Notes under the pieces: generated by a model
What the model saw: only the letters and a program-made list of their open reading frames with translations
Told to the model about the DNA's origin: nothing
The model's database searches: none
Source: Larimichthys crocea
Lineage: Eukaryota > Chordata > Actinopteri > Sciaenidae
Assembly (NCBI RefSeq): GCF_000972845.2
Contig: NC_040015.1
Span: 4,352,890 to 4,416,889, forward strand
Length of the DNA: 64,000 bases
Direction: 5' to 3'
Program-made: the position numbers and the translations under genes
Part shown: positions 44,812 through 55,531 of the stretch, in pieces
How positions within the stretch are numbered: position 1 is the stretch's first letter
Layout: the number at the start of each line of letters is the position of its first letter

Positions 44812-45097
44812 TGTGACTCGACGTAAGAAAAGCACGTCAAAGCAGCAGCTTGGACAGAAGAGAGGCTCAAGAGGTAAGAATGTGGTGTTGTCATTATGTG
44901 TCCTGTATTTTCACATGTATGTTAAATTATTCTTATAGCTGTGTTTGGTCAGAGCATCTATACACAGTAACTCTGGACATTTGTACACATTACACAACAT
45001 GCAGATGCTCATTCTTATTCTGTTTATGAGTTGATTTTCTATGAATGTTTTCTAGGAGGAGCTTCAGTGACTCAACACAAACAGCAGTCTGTAGAAG
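44812..45097 (+). CDS. Two short basic exons, possibly 3' exons of the SET/recombinase gene
   Basis: 44812-44873 (acceptor TTTTCCAG, donor AGAG|GTAAGA) encodes EEPVTRRKKSTSKQQLGQKR. 45056-45097 (acceptor TTTCTAG, donor GAAG|GTAAGT) encodes GASVTQHKQQSVE. Both have good splice sites and resemble the short basic modules of gene B. A weaker candidate with VSSEYEDHPAAPA lies near 44592-44635. They could be linker exons of the recombinase gene at 38-39.5 kb, separated from it by the 2.7-kb element and MITEs. Confidence 0.35.
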
Positions 45098-45655
45098 GTA
45101 AGTGTGACACATGGCTCTCTCTTTTCCTACCATGATGTACATTTGTGTCAGCAGCAGTTTCTATGCACTGTAACTGAACAGCAACAGGAAAATCAAAGGC
45201 TGATTGACCCTTTTCATGCCAGACACCAGCTAGTCTGTCCAGTCTCTCTGCTTGGCTGGGATATTTACTTTGTCATCACAATGCCTTTGCTTCACAAGTG
45301 GTGTCAAGTGAAAATATCCTCAATCGTTTTTAGAGGACAAGGTCTATCCTCCGGCACTGAGGGATATTTATGTGAAAAATCTGAATGAACAAACTAGAGT
45401 TGTCTGAACTAACTCAGATTAACTGTTCTGGAACTGAAAACTCAGTTTCACTTCACAGGTTCAGTTCAGGGTTAGGCTCAGAGTTTGTCACACAGATTAA
45501 TCAATTATCAAAATAGTTGCAGATTCATTTAATAGTTTTTATTCTATAGGACAGCTGTAGATGAGACGGCAAAGATGGTTGACAGAGATAGTATGATGCA
45601 CAGCAAAGGTGTACTGCTCTCTCCATGTTTTTTTTATTTCCAAAGTGTCCATTGG

Positions 45656-46150
45656 CAAGTTCTAGAATGTTTGCCAGTTCTAGAATGTTAGGAAGTTCCA
45701 GAATGTTGTCATGTTATGGAATGTTGGCAAATTCTAGAATGTTGTCAAGTTCCAGTTTGTTTGAAAGTTCCGGATTGTTGGCATTACGTTATGTTCCAGA
45801 ATGTTGTCATGTTCTTGAATGTTTGGAAGTTCCGGAATGTTGGCAAGTTTTAAAATGTTTGGACTTTCTGTAATGTTGTCGTTTTCCTTGATATTGACAT
45901 AATGTCATAATTGTCATGTTCTGGAATGTTGGCAAGTTCTAGCATGTTTGCCAGTTCTAGAATGTTGGCAAATTCTACAATGTTCCTAACATTCTAGAAC
46001 TCACCAACATTCTAGCACGTTAGAACTTGCAATATCCTACATTATACTAACATTGTTGAAGAAATGACAACATTCCAGGGATTCCAAACATTTTAGAACT
46101 TAACATTCCGGAACATCCAACCATTCTAGGACTTGACAACATGAGGCTGA
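45656..46150. repeat. Minisatellite of 16-20-bp TTCnnGAA units in two opposed orientations
   Basis: About 18 degenerate units of the form AGTTCTAGAATGTTGGCA run to roughly 45985. The array then continues as reverse-complement units (AACATTCTAGAACTCACC) to about 46150. The core TTC-nn-GAA is kept in many units while the spacers vary. Confidence 0.85.
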
Positions 46151-46654
46151 ATTGCTCAAAAATGATACAGTAAATATGCTTGATACTGAGTGAGTGAACA
46201 GTCAGGATGGTCCTGAGATCAAGTGTCCAAACCTTTGTCAGAAATTATGGATCAAAGGGATTTTACAGTGGAGTAATAGGTTTGCTCGCTCCGTATCATG
46301 GACTACATGCATTTGCCATACATTCTGTAATACGGGCGCACTTGATTACACTAGACTATCGTTTTGTTTTCTCGAGATCTCGAATTAATTATCTCGTTAT
46401 CACGGGAAAATGGAGAAAATTATCCTATTATCACGGGAAAACTGGTGGAATAAAATGTGTGTATGTATGGCCTTTTAGGGTTTCCGTACTTTGCCAATGT
46501 AAATTACACAAATCCTTCATCACAGGATCCACCATGTTTGAAAAATCCCTGAAGAAAGCTAAAAAAAACAACAAAAAAAAACAGTTCCAGACTGTAGCAG
46601 ATTTTTCACCCTGTTTAACTGGCATTAAAATTAACTACAGGTGTGAAGTGCAAT

Positions 46655-46861
46655 CTAAAACTTGACTTTTCCAGCCTTCTTTAATGCAAAATCATCGATT
46701 GCATCATCATATGAAATCTGTTGTGCAACTGTATAATTGATGATGATGATGGCAAGTCCAGAGAGATGCTCCTGTGACATAGTGGACCTCAAGTACGTTT
46801 TAATAAGCTTCAGCTTGGAAAAACTCCTCTCTGCTTCAGCTACTGTCACTGGAAGGGTCAT
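46655..46861 (-). pseudogene. hAT transposase C-terminal dimerisation domain remnant
   Basis: The minus strand reads TLPVTVAEAERSFSKLKLIK, then TYLRSTMSQEHLSGLAIIII, and ends KKAGKVKF plus a stop. The AxAERSFSKLK block is the conserved hAT C-terminal signature, as in ZMYM1/THAP12-like proteins. The upstream coding part is gone. About 100 bp further upstream lies the MITE at 46959. Confidence 0.8.
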
Positions 46862-46958
46862 GGCATCAGTGGAAGTCTATGCTGAAGACTCGACATCATT
46901 AACCACTGTACCTTTGCCAACACCGTCGGTTCGCCCGTCAATCAACCAGAGTCACGTG

Positions 46959-47503
46959 TAGGGCTGGGTATCGTTTAAAATTTTTCGATACCTGTACCAA
47001 TACCAGTACCCTTAACGTTATACCGATACCAATTGAGTACTTCATTCGAAATGTTTTTTCAACTTCATAATAAAAATCATGTGAAAAGAAAGCAATTGGT
47101 TGCGTACATGTCACCACTCCTCCCCATTCAAAAGATTTTTACACAAATACATTTTGAAAGAGCTCAAATATTTATTGAATACTGTACTACAAACCTGTAC
47201 AACAAAGTACTGGGCTGTGTTATTTTCAACATCACAACCAACATTCTGAATCTAACCACTGACCAGTCAGTCCTCCTCAACAATTCTTTTTAAGAAACAT
47301 TACCATTTCAGTCTTCTCTGGGGCAAGGCATGCATTGAATCGAAGATTGCTTGCGGTGATTGGCTGCGAGCAAAACCATAGAAACAGTCATTTTTTTCTT
47401 GATCTGGGTGCAAAAAGAACCGATTGCAGGCATCGTTTGACAGGCGCCGTTTTGATACTACTTGGTACCGGGTTGTTTCGGTGCGAACCGATACCCAGCC
47501 CTA
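46959..47503. mobile_element. hAT MITE, 545 bp, with exact target duplication
   Basis: Ends TAGGGCTGGGTATCG and CGATACCCAGCCCTA are perfect 15-bp inverted repeats. Flanks are GTCACGTG on both sides (46951-46958, 47504-47511). Internal sequence includes CGATACC/GGTACCG motifs and no gene. Confidence 0.9.
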
Positions 47504-47822
47504 GTCACGTGAGGTCACGTAGATGACTGAACAGATTTCTTCTTTTTTTCCCCATTTTTCACATAACCTAATTAATTACATGTAGGTATATGGGTCTATG
47601 TTAATTCTAGGAATGAAATACAATTTATTTGGAAGCAGTTTGTGTTGTGTGGATCAGTCTATCCCTCGCCCCCCTCCACCTTTGGCTCTCAACGAAGGCG
47701 GTTGCATTTTTCCTCCTCTCCCCTCCTCCCCTTGGCCTTGCTCTGCTCTCTTGTCTGTGTCTAGTCTTTTGTCTACTGTTGGAGAAACTCTCCCTGTAAT
47801 GCTCTCGAATCTATCAAGCATC

Positions 47823-48359
47823 ATGGATTTGATCAACTGGTCTCTAAGCGCAATTGACACCATCTTCTCTAAGAGAAGCCCAGGTTCGGGGGAACCTGTA
47901 TGTCCTGCCGGAACGTTTGTAGCTGGTTACTCGATGGACGCCTAGGAGAAGTGGCGGGTCATGTGTCTGGCGGCTCTTTCTGTGGAGGACGTAGAAGACA
48001 TCTACCTATTCGGATTGTTGATGACAAGTGTCTTGCTGATTGGAGCGGGCATGGCACTGATTCATCGAGGCATGTGGAAAACGCTGGCAGCCGTGCACAG
48101 CCCCATAAAGCTGCCGGCAATGATTGAAGCACTGAGCATAGCTGTCGGGAATCTGAATGGGGCCGTGAACCGGAATATGGATAACATCGCAGTGCTGGAA
48201 CGCAAAGTGGACGACATCACAGAGACTATGAACCGGAACATGGTCACCATTACAGGATCGATGGAAAACATCAAGAACAACCAGGATATGGGCTACATCA
48301 TGGAGAAGCTGACAGTTTTGCAAAGGCAAATGGATCGTTTTGGAGACCAAGCTGGCTGA
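47823..48359 (+). pseudogene. Membrane/coiled-coil reading frame with one nonsense codon
   Basis: The frame has 179 codons from ATG 47823 to TGA 48359, open except for TAG at 47943-47945, where TGG (Trp) would fit. It starts MDLINWSLSAIDTIFSKRSP, has CPAGTFVAGYSMDA before the stop and EKWRVMCLAAL after it. A hydrophobic stretch (LFGLLMTSVLLIGAGMALI) looks like a single membrane segment. The rest is a charged, heptad-like coiled coil (VLERKVDDITETMNRN; KLTVLQRQMDRFG). A long pyrimidine-rich leader precedes it (47645-47780) and an equally C-rich trailer follows. No splice sites are needed. I recall similar frames from other fish, possibly from a repeat, but cannot name the family. Confidence 0.5.
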
Positions 48360-49470
48360 GAGAGCCTGTAGCAGATAACGAAGCTACGGGGCCCCAAGAC
48401 CAACAAATTCCAATCTTATCTTGGCCTCCCCACACCTGCAGAGCCTTGGCCAAGGCCTCTGCTGGAATAACAACTCCCCCGGAAGATCACTACAGCGAGA
48501 CGCTCTTTGCCCTACTCCCCCATCTCCCACTGACACTTGTTGACTGTTCTGCCATGGCCTGATCAAGGCTGTCTCCATAGCAACTGCCATGCCATCGCCA
48601 TAACATCTGCGGATTGAGACTCCACGATTACGGACAGGGCGGGACACGTCTCCAGGCTTACGCACACATGCACAGACTTACAGATATGCTTTCACTGTCC
48701 TACCCCCATCCCCCCGCCTTCACCGCTTGTTCCCCCCAGCCTGACAAGGCGGGTCTGTGACCAGCGCCCTCTGGCTGCAGGACCGGATGGCTGCGTGTCT
48801 GGGCTGGGACTACTCAAACCACCCATCCCCTATCCCCTGGTTGCTAGTGATGTGTCTCATGTTGTAGAGTGTACTGTATATGTGCTATAACTGCTGAGGT
48901 GTTTTTGTCCTGCCCCCAGATTGTTCTCCTGACAGGAGTACAGTCTGTGGGTTGTTCTTTTTTTCTCCTCCCCTCTCCCCATGTTGTATCCCCTTTTCTT
49001 CTTTCCTTTGGCTACCAGACCCTGTCCTGTCTCCCCCACTTGTCTTATTACATGTATTATTTGTATGGACAGACTGGTTCGCAATATCGTTGTACTGTAC
49101 TTGTACTGATTCTATTCTATTCTACTCTACCTTGCCTCTTCTGACACATACACAACCTGTATGACTGTATAAAGTGAATAATTCCTTCAGGTGCCTACCT
49201 CATTTTATTTAAATGTTTGATATGTTTGATGCCAGAGCCATGACAGACACCAAAAAACCCGAAGTATTTATTTTTGCGTTGTTTAGGACAGTGCCTTGTC
49301 CTTATTTTACTCAGCTGTTTGCACTTTATGCTGCTCTTTGTTAATACAAGCTTCATATCTCATTAAAGGGTTAATGAGCGATCATCTTAATTGTTTTTAT
49401 TTTCAGTTAGCATAAGCTGAAAGCTAACGATCTGATCAGCTGCATGCTGCTGCGATAAGCTGTATGTTGT
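48360..49470 (+). other. C/T-rich trailer of the membrane/coiled-coil frame, then intergenic
   Basis: Up to about 49170 the base composition matches the leader at 47.65 kb (CCTCCCC-rich), suggesting one unit spanning roughly 47.6-49.2 kb. The end GTATAAAGTGAATAATTCC (49168-49186) could be its 3' end. From 49190 to 49470 nothing is recognised. Confidence 0.4.
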
Positions 49471-49479
49471 ACAGTCAAT

Positions 49480-49556
49480 TTACGTATGATCCGATTAATC
49501 GAAAAAATAATCGGTGATTAGTCGCCTATCAAAATAATCGTTTGTGGCAGCCCTAA
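49480..49556 (-). repeat. hAT MITE end
   Basis: Minus strand TTAGGGCTGCCACAAACGAT followed by ATTATTTT and GACTAATC motifs, typical of a short hAT element. The partner end was not found. Confidence 0.5.
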
Positions 49557-49954
49557 TCTGAACCATAGTCCAGCCAAAGTTTCACCAACAGTGAGTTCGC
49601 ACCATTTCCCTGCTCACGAGTTCCATGCATCCATTACCTGCCAAACAACATTATAGGTAATTAATAAGTATTTATAACTTGTACAAATACACTGCAGTTC
49701 ATAAAAAAAATAAAATAATTCATGGCTCGTGGCTGCTGCTGTGGTCCTGCATGACGTCCACTACACATATTATTACTGTCATTATTGTTACCATATCTCC
49801 ATTACAGTTTATAGTTAGTGTATGATTTGCTGCCGCTGTGCATCTGTGTCTCTATCTCTATCACAGGTTCCACTGCTACTGTGGTCATTTTATCAGTCAT
49901 TGTAATTCATTGTCATTTTGTCAGTCATTGTAATTGTACAATAGTTTGTGTTGA

Positions 49955-50205
49955 TTTGTTCTGTACACGTGACATCCATTGCACGTCTGTCCGTCCTGGG
50001 AGAGGGATCCCTCCTCTGTGGCTCTTCCTGAGGTTTCTTCCACCTTTTTTCCCTGTTAAAGGTTTTTTGTGGGCAAGTTTTTCCTCACTCGAACCAAGGG
50101 TCTAAGGACAGAGGGTGTCACTCCCTGTACAGATTGTAAAGCCCTCTGAGGCAAATGTACTTTGTGACTTTGGGCTATACAAATAACATTTGATTTGATT
50201 TAATT
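49955..50205 (+). mobile_element. LINE 3' tail, copy 2 (L2/CR1-like)
   Basis: Nearly identical to 36765-37015, with the same CTGTACACGTGACA start and a GGGCTATACAAATAACATTTG tail. It ends in poly-A. Confidence 0.7.
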
Positions 50206-50389
50206 TAATTAAAAAAAAAAAGGCTGCAGTATCGCGATAATACCCGGAACCGTGATACTTTGTCTGGTATAGTATCATGGTTACTCATTTTGGTATCGTG
50301 ACAACTCTAGATACACATTGTTTTCAACCATCACATTTCTGTTCTGAATCCTGATACAGTAACTGTAATAAGAAGCAACACTGCAATTT

Positions 50390-50800
50390 TCGCTGATTAC
50401 AGCACCCCCTAGTGACCAAATGACACAATGTTTCCCCCCACATGCTTCAAAGGGAGTCTCAAAGCGTGCAACCAAATGTGGTCTTCGAAAGTCAAAGGGG
50501 TGCCGAGATATGAGCAAACTTACTGTTTGGCGGTGTTGCCACCAATGGCAATTGGCTAACATGAAAAGCCAGCATGAACTATCAATAGGGCAACCCACAG
50601 TATCTGCGGATACCATGATTTAATTCCAAATAAAAACACATCAAGAGATATGAGCAAAAACAATATTTTGCTCATTACAGCACCCCCTAGAAACCAAATG
50701 ACACCAGATTTATTTCCTGCACCTGGGACAACGCCTGAAAGCATAGCATCAAATTTGGTTTTGTTTCGCCAAAGCGTTCCTAAGATATAAGCTCACATCA
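50390..50800. repeat. Repeat with two diverged CAGCACCCCCTAG units
   Basis: Units starting at about 50400 and 50680 share TACAGCACCCCCTAG, CCAAATGACAC and later CAAATTTGGT/CAAATGTGGT and AGATAT. They are diverged copies of a dispersed fish repeat. Confidence 0.6.
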
Positions 50801-50953
50801 AAATCGCTGCCTTTGGCGCTGACTTTGATTGGCTGTAGTGGCTGCACAAAGCCGAAATTGAAAAATCCATCTCCTTTTTTGTGTGGCTTTATCAAATATA
50901 TTTGTATGTTATCACTCGTGTAACTTCCTGTGTGTGGATGATGTTATTTATAC

Positions 50954-51284
50954 CAGTGGTTCTCAACTGGTCTGGCTTCGGGACCCACCATCACCCCTAA
51001 ATGACAAGCCGTGACCCAAATTGAGGAAAATTTTCAACTTCTCAAATTTATTTAATGAAAAGATGGTGCAGTTTGGTGGGTGTCTATTAACATTACAAGG
51101 CTTTATCGCCACCTACTGTAGCGATTGTGAATAGACGGCACTCCGCGGCATAAAAAATCCACTTCAAAATAAAAGCACAGGATTTTGTTCTTAACATTTT
51201 TTTCCCCAGGCAAAGGCCCGCGACCCACTGAGAACTGGTCCGCGACCCACTTTTGGGTCGCGACCCACCAGTTGAGAATCACTG
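50954..51284. mobile_element. hAT (Charlie-type) MITE, 331 bp
   Basis: Ends CAGTGGTTCTCAACTGGTC and CCAGTTGAGAATCACTG, flanked by ATTTATAC (50946-50953, 51285-51292). GACCCAC repeats lie inside. Its terminus resembles that of the autonomous hAT at 977 (CAGTGGTTCCCAA), so a Charlie-type transposase may have moved it. Confidence 0.9.
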
Positions 51285-51977
51285 ATTTATACATCTATAT
51301 ATGTAACCCTTGTGAGATGTCTTCTTCTAAAATGAAACCTTCAGGAGCTGGCCTGGCTTGTGGTATCAGCAGATTTATTTACATCTGCATTCATAACAAA
51401 GGAGTACAAAATGTAGTAGATCTGTCTGGAGAGACGACACAACACGACGCGATAGTGTTAACAACTGCTAGCTACACATAGCTACACTCGACAAAACACA
51501 TGAAAAACAAATAGTTAACTTAATGAAAACTTGGCAAAATTATTCTAAGACACAAACTACCTAACCAAGTAAAGCCAGCTGAATTTTTATAAAGTTATCA
51601 TGTGATTTAATATTGTTTTGCCCACAGACATCTACAGAACCGTTTAGCTTTAAGGGCGACCAAGGTACTTTTTATTATTCTGTTTTTGGACATAATGGAC
51701 ACAAGCTGAAACCAGAAATGAGTCGTTTTTTCGTTTTTGACCAAAAACGAAAATTCGGCTCAATTTCTCATTTTCTGTTCCAATCACTAAAAACAAAATT
51801 TCCACTTCCATATTCCGTTTTAGTGGTGGGCTGGGCTCCTACACTTCTTTGCCCGGTACGCTTCAAAATAAAAGTTCTTCCGTTTGACAAAGTTATTTCT
51901 TTATTAAAGGGTGACCAAACGTCCTCTTTGGCCGGACATTTTTATGTCCTGTCTGGGGCTCCTGAGGTTTTTTTTCT

Positions 51978-52032
51978 TTATAAGTTCATGAAAATGTCCG
52001 GTTTTCAATTGACTGGCGCTTTGCACAGGCTG
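51978..52032 (+). repeat. 55-bp inverted repeat, left arm
   Basis: TTATAAGTTCATGAAAATGT through GCACAGGCTG is exactly the reverse complement of 54239-54293. The arms are 2.2 kb apart. Confidence 0.95.
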
Positions 52033-52739
52033 CCCTGTGTGTGGACACACACACACACACACACTAACCTACTCAAGTCAGTTTACACAGCGTCTGTCAG
52101 AACAGTACATTATTCCCATTGAACACAGCCATTTTCATGCCAGACTAGATCACACCCAAGGGCAAGAGTTTCACTGTGTGGGTCCACACACTTCTCTGAA
52201 TAGCAGTCTTGAATAAAATGGGAGGATTTTGAAACAAACTTTGTAAAATCAGGCTATGCGAATAAAATTGCCTTGCCTAACCTGCTTTGACTCCAACTGT
52301 CATTCTACAAGTGATCATTGATTGACTACATGCGTAGTTGCACAGAGATCTCAAGTCATAGCATATTTACCAATTAAAGAATTTTGTGTTTGTCATCTAG
52401 TTATCATTAGAAGTAATTTCCAAACAGTAACAAACTTTTTTGTATTCAACATCTTTACCGAGTTTTCTACAACAAAAACATGAATATAGAGCAACAGGCT
52501 GGACAGCCACAGAAACAGATAAACAGTGCTGTGTTGAACAAAAACAGTAACAGGGGCATAAACAAAAGAATCATATGGAATACAGCTTTGAAAACAAAAT
52601 GAAAACACAGGCTGCCTAACCATATGCAGCACCTCTTTAATACAGCTGAGTTTATGGAAGGGACCTCAAGCAGGCCAGTGCTGCAGAGAGTCCAGCTACT
52701 TCAGTGTGTGTATATATATATATATATATACCCATGTGA

Positions 52740-52843
52740 TCCCTACACTTGAGGCAGTGATCCGACGTGTTCTGCCATTCCTCCACGCACACTTTACACC
52801 CCACCAGGGTCCGACAGCAGGATGAGAACATCGGCTGAGTCAT
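52740..52843 (-). pseudogene. RING-like zinc-finger exon
   Basis: After a TTTTTATAG acceptor the minus strand reads MTQPMFSSCCRTLVGCKVCV and EEWQNTSDHCLKCRDHMG before running into a TA microsatellite. The CC...GC..C...W....CxxCR pattern resembles the second half of a RING/U-box-like finger seen in uncharacterised fish proteins. The first half was not found. Confidence 0.4.
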
Positions 52844-53074
52844 TGTAGCTATAAAAAGAAAGAAGCATATTTTAAATATTGATATTGACTTGATTGGAAC
52901 TTCAGATTTTTGAATTCATTTTTACATTTGATTATTTCTGTGTTGCACTGCGCAATATTCGAACATGCAGAATGGGAACAGTACCTCTGCAAATCAAACA
53001 GATGAATGCCTGTTTGAATTCAGGCCAAACTGCTGACATATCACGGCTGACGGTCACCAGGTTAGTAATCTTAT

Positions 53075-53964
53075 TAGGGCTGTCAATCGATTAAAAAAAA
53101 TTAACTAATTAATCGCAAAAATTTCTGTAATTAATCACGATTAATCTATCAATAAATGTATCAATAAATTAAATGCATTTTTCTGAGACTGAAGCTTATA
53201 ATGAATATTTATTTATGTAAAATGATCAAATTAATGTAGAATAAACACAGAGAAAGTATATGAAATTCATTCATGTTATTGGCTTAAGGTGCACATATGC
53301 ACAGTGCAAACAGAAAAAAGCCAGAAAGAGGAAATATACTGAGGAGTGCCACACTCCTGTAGTGTAGACTGGGTGTTTTGCTTTGAGGTGATATGTTAGT
53401 CGTGTTACTTCTGTGGAATTTACATTCGGCTTTGCAAACTGTGCAAATTGCCTTGTTTTTGTCCAACGAGCCGCGCGGGGCAACTTTTTTAAATGAAATG
53501 TTCCCCTAAAGTCCGTCCTTATCCATCTTTACCACCACAGACTCTCCTTTAGTTAGGATAGATCATGACATATACATAGACTCTCCTTTAGATTAGATAG
53601 AATCATAGACATCATATACACAGACTCTCCTTGTCGGATAGATCATAGACATATATGCACAGACTCTCCTTTAGTTAGGATAGATCATAGACATATATAC
53701 ACAGACTCTCCTTTAGTTAGGATAGATCATAGACATATTGCACCGACTCTCCTTTAGTTAGGATAGATCTAGACACACAGAGCCTCACCGAGCAGGTTGG
53801 TCCGTTGCTGCGATACGTTAACTTGTCCGCCATATTGGTGTGGCAGATCTGCCCCTAAACTAATACAAGCAGGGCCGGTTTTAGCTTGTGGCACATGTGG
53901 GCGACCGCCCAGGGCGCAGTCTCCGTGAGGGCTTTAAGTTAATGCCTCTTCCATCCACCACACC

Positions 53965-54002
<38 letters not shown>

Positions 54003-54146
54003 TATATCTGGGAAACAAAGCTCTACTTTGCCACATCCAAAATGGCGGCCGCCACCGGAAGTAGACAAAACCGCGTTAATTTTTTTTAACGCGTTAATTC
54101 TTTAAAATTAATCGACAAAATTAACGCGTTAATTTTGACAGCACTA
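53075..54146. mobile_element. hAT remnant with BED-finger debris and a 43-bp minisatellite
   Basis: Left TAGGGCTGTCAATCGATTAA and right TTTTGACAGCACTA are hAT-like ends, but the flanking 8 bp do not match (AATCTTAT versus ATATATCT). Minus-strand 53480-53345 encodes DKNKAICTVCKAECKFHRS and, one frame over, YHLKAKHP, a broken BED finger. 53539-53775 repeats CAGACTCTCCTTTAGTTAGG about six times. 53800-54010 resembles the ends of the 2.7-kb element (CCGCCATATTGG...CAGATCTGCCC). This is a composite of several insertions. Confidence 0.5.
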
Positions 54147-54154
54147 ATATATCT

Positions 54155-54156
<2 letters not shown>

Positions 54157-54188
<32 letters not shown>

Positions 54189-54190
54189 CA
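54157..54190. repeat. (GATA)n microsatellite
   Basis: A run of about eight GATA units. Confidence 0.95.
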
Positions 54191-54238
54191 AATAATTGCA
54201 GCTATTTAAGAAATAATTATGAGGAATTTAGTGGTGTA

Positions 54239-54293
54239 CAGCCTGTGCAAAGCGCCAGTCAATTGAAAACCGGACATTTTCATGAACTTATAA
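54239..54293 (-). repeat. 55-bp inverted repeat, right arm
   Basis: Exact reverse complement of 51978-52032. Its end coincides with the start of the 2.3-kb block duplicated at 59142. Confidence 0.95.
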
Positions 54294-54394
54294 AAGTGTT
54301 TGCAAGATCCTGGTGTATCACTCACAAGCAGATGTTGCGCTATTGCTTAGGAGAATAACTTCCTTTCAGTGTGACTTCATCTCTGCAAACAGCA

Positions 54395-55010
54395 GGGGTC
54401 TCATGTACGAATACTTGTGTGGATTTTCACGTGAAACTTGGCGTACGCCAAAACCCAGAAACTGTCGTATGCACAGAAATATTCAGATGTATCAAAGTGT
54501 GTGTTCGCATGGATCCAAGCACGTTTCTTTTGTACATCCCAATCAACGTGGAATTGAGCGCACATGCAGATGTGCCAAACTCCTCCCTGTCCACACCCCC
54601 ATTTAAATATGCAAATCTATTTAAATAGGCCCTGGACCTGAGATTCACCTCTTTCAGATCAAAGAACACAATGAGTAAAAGGTAAGAAGAGAAATTTTAC
54701 CTAGTCTGAGCTTGAGGTGCTTGTAAATGAAGTGGAGACGTGCAGAGAGATCCTCTTTGCAGGGATAAACACGAAAAACAATGTGTATTATAGCAATGTG
54801 TGTGCAGTCAATAGCTCAGATTACATTAAGGAAACCAGCTCTCGCTGCAAATTGTGCTTTAATGTCGGCCTGTTCAACAGCATTGTACGGGAATCTGATG
54901 TACCAGGAAGACATTCGGATGATTCCGTCCCACACAGCTGGCATGGCTCGGCTCAGGGTTGACTGGCACACTCCTGACCGATTGGCCAGTGTAGTGTATT
55001 TTCGGTGGTG
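54395..55010 (-). pseudogene. PIF/Harbinger transposase (HARBI1-like) fragment
   Basis: Minus-strand 55007-54820 encodes YTTLANRSGVCQSTLSRAMP, AVWDGIIRMSSWYIRFPYN and EQADIKAQFAARAGFLNVI. This is the helix-turn-helix and pre-catalytic region of HARBI1-type transposases, where the first catalytic Asp normally follows just after a GxxxxIDCTH motif. That motif and everything beyond it are missing. Upstream the frame stops at the LTR. 54395-54620 holds the GTACG/CGTAC-rich end typical of these elements. Confidence 0.7.
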
Positions 55011-55019
55011 ATGCTGATG

Positions 55020-55531
55020 TTTGAAGAGAAGTTCCGCCGACACCGTCTTTAGTTGTATAACAAGTTTATTACAACAAGTTCAGTATCGTAACAAGGGCAA
55101 GCTCTTATATACCATGAAGGAGCTTCCAGAACATGCATTCAAAATAAACAATGTTTATAACTCTTGTGTCATAAAAGGCCAGAGAAAGTGAGAGAGCCTC
55201 CTCTCCTGGGATTCTCCAACAAATGGCCCTGGTGTCATAAAGGCCCGAGAAAGAGGAAGAGACTCCTCTCCCAGGGTCTCCCACCAAATGGCTCTTTGAT
55301 CTCTGGACCTGATCTCTTCCTCAACCTTGTAAATGGAGATAGACACAGAAAAAAAACACCATTTGGGACCCGAAGTACCTTTCTATCTAAATTACCTCAA
55401 AGTCCAGATGGCCTTAAGATAACAGCTACTGTGACAAACCAAGTATCTTCATGTAAACCATATGTAGTCAAAAATACTAATGTTAGTAGGGAACTATGCA
55501 TCTATGCTCAGACACCTCATATTCCCCCCTT
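55020..55531 (-). mobile_element. Retroviral-type LTR with polypurine tract
   Basis: On the minus strand a purine tract (AAGGGGGGAAT, 55531-55521) is followed by TGAGGTGTCTGAGC (from 55519). There is a TATA box in GGTATATAAGAGC (about 55104-55112) and AATAAA (55070-55065), and the region ends near 55020 close to the Harbinger fragment. The order PPT, U3, TATA, AATAAA fits a 3' LTR of about 500 bp. The internal sequence (55540-56620) lies on the purine-tract side. It shows only short frames with no recognised retroviral domain, so class (gypsy or endogenous retrovirus) is undecided. Confidence 0.6.

Noticed and set aside
45625..45873. 82-codon frame rich in SRML repeats
   Set aside because: It is a translation of the 16-20-bp minisatellite.
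53075..54146. Single intact hAT element
   Set aside because: The ends look right, but flanking 8-mers differ and the interior mixes unrelated fragments, so it is treated as a composite.
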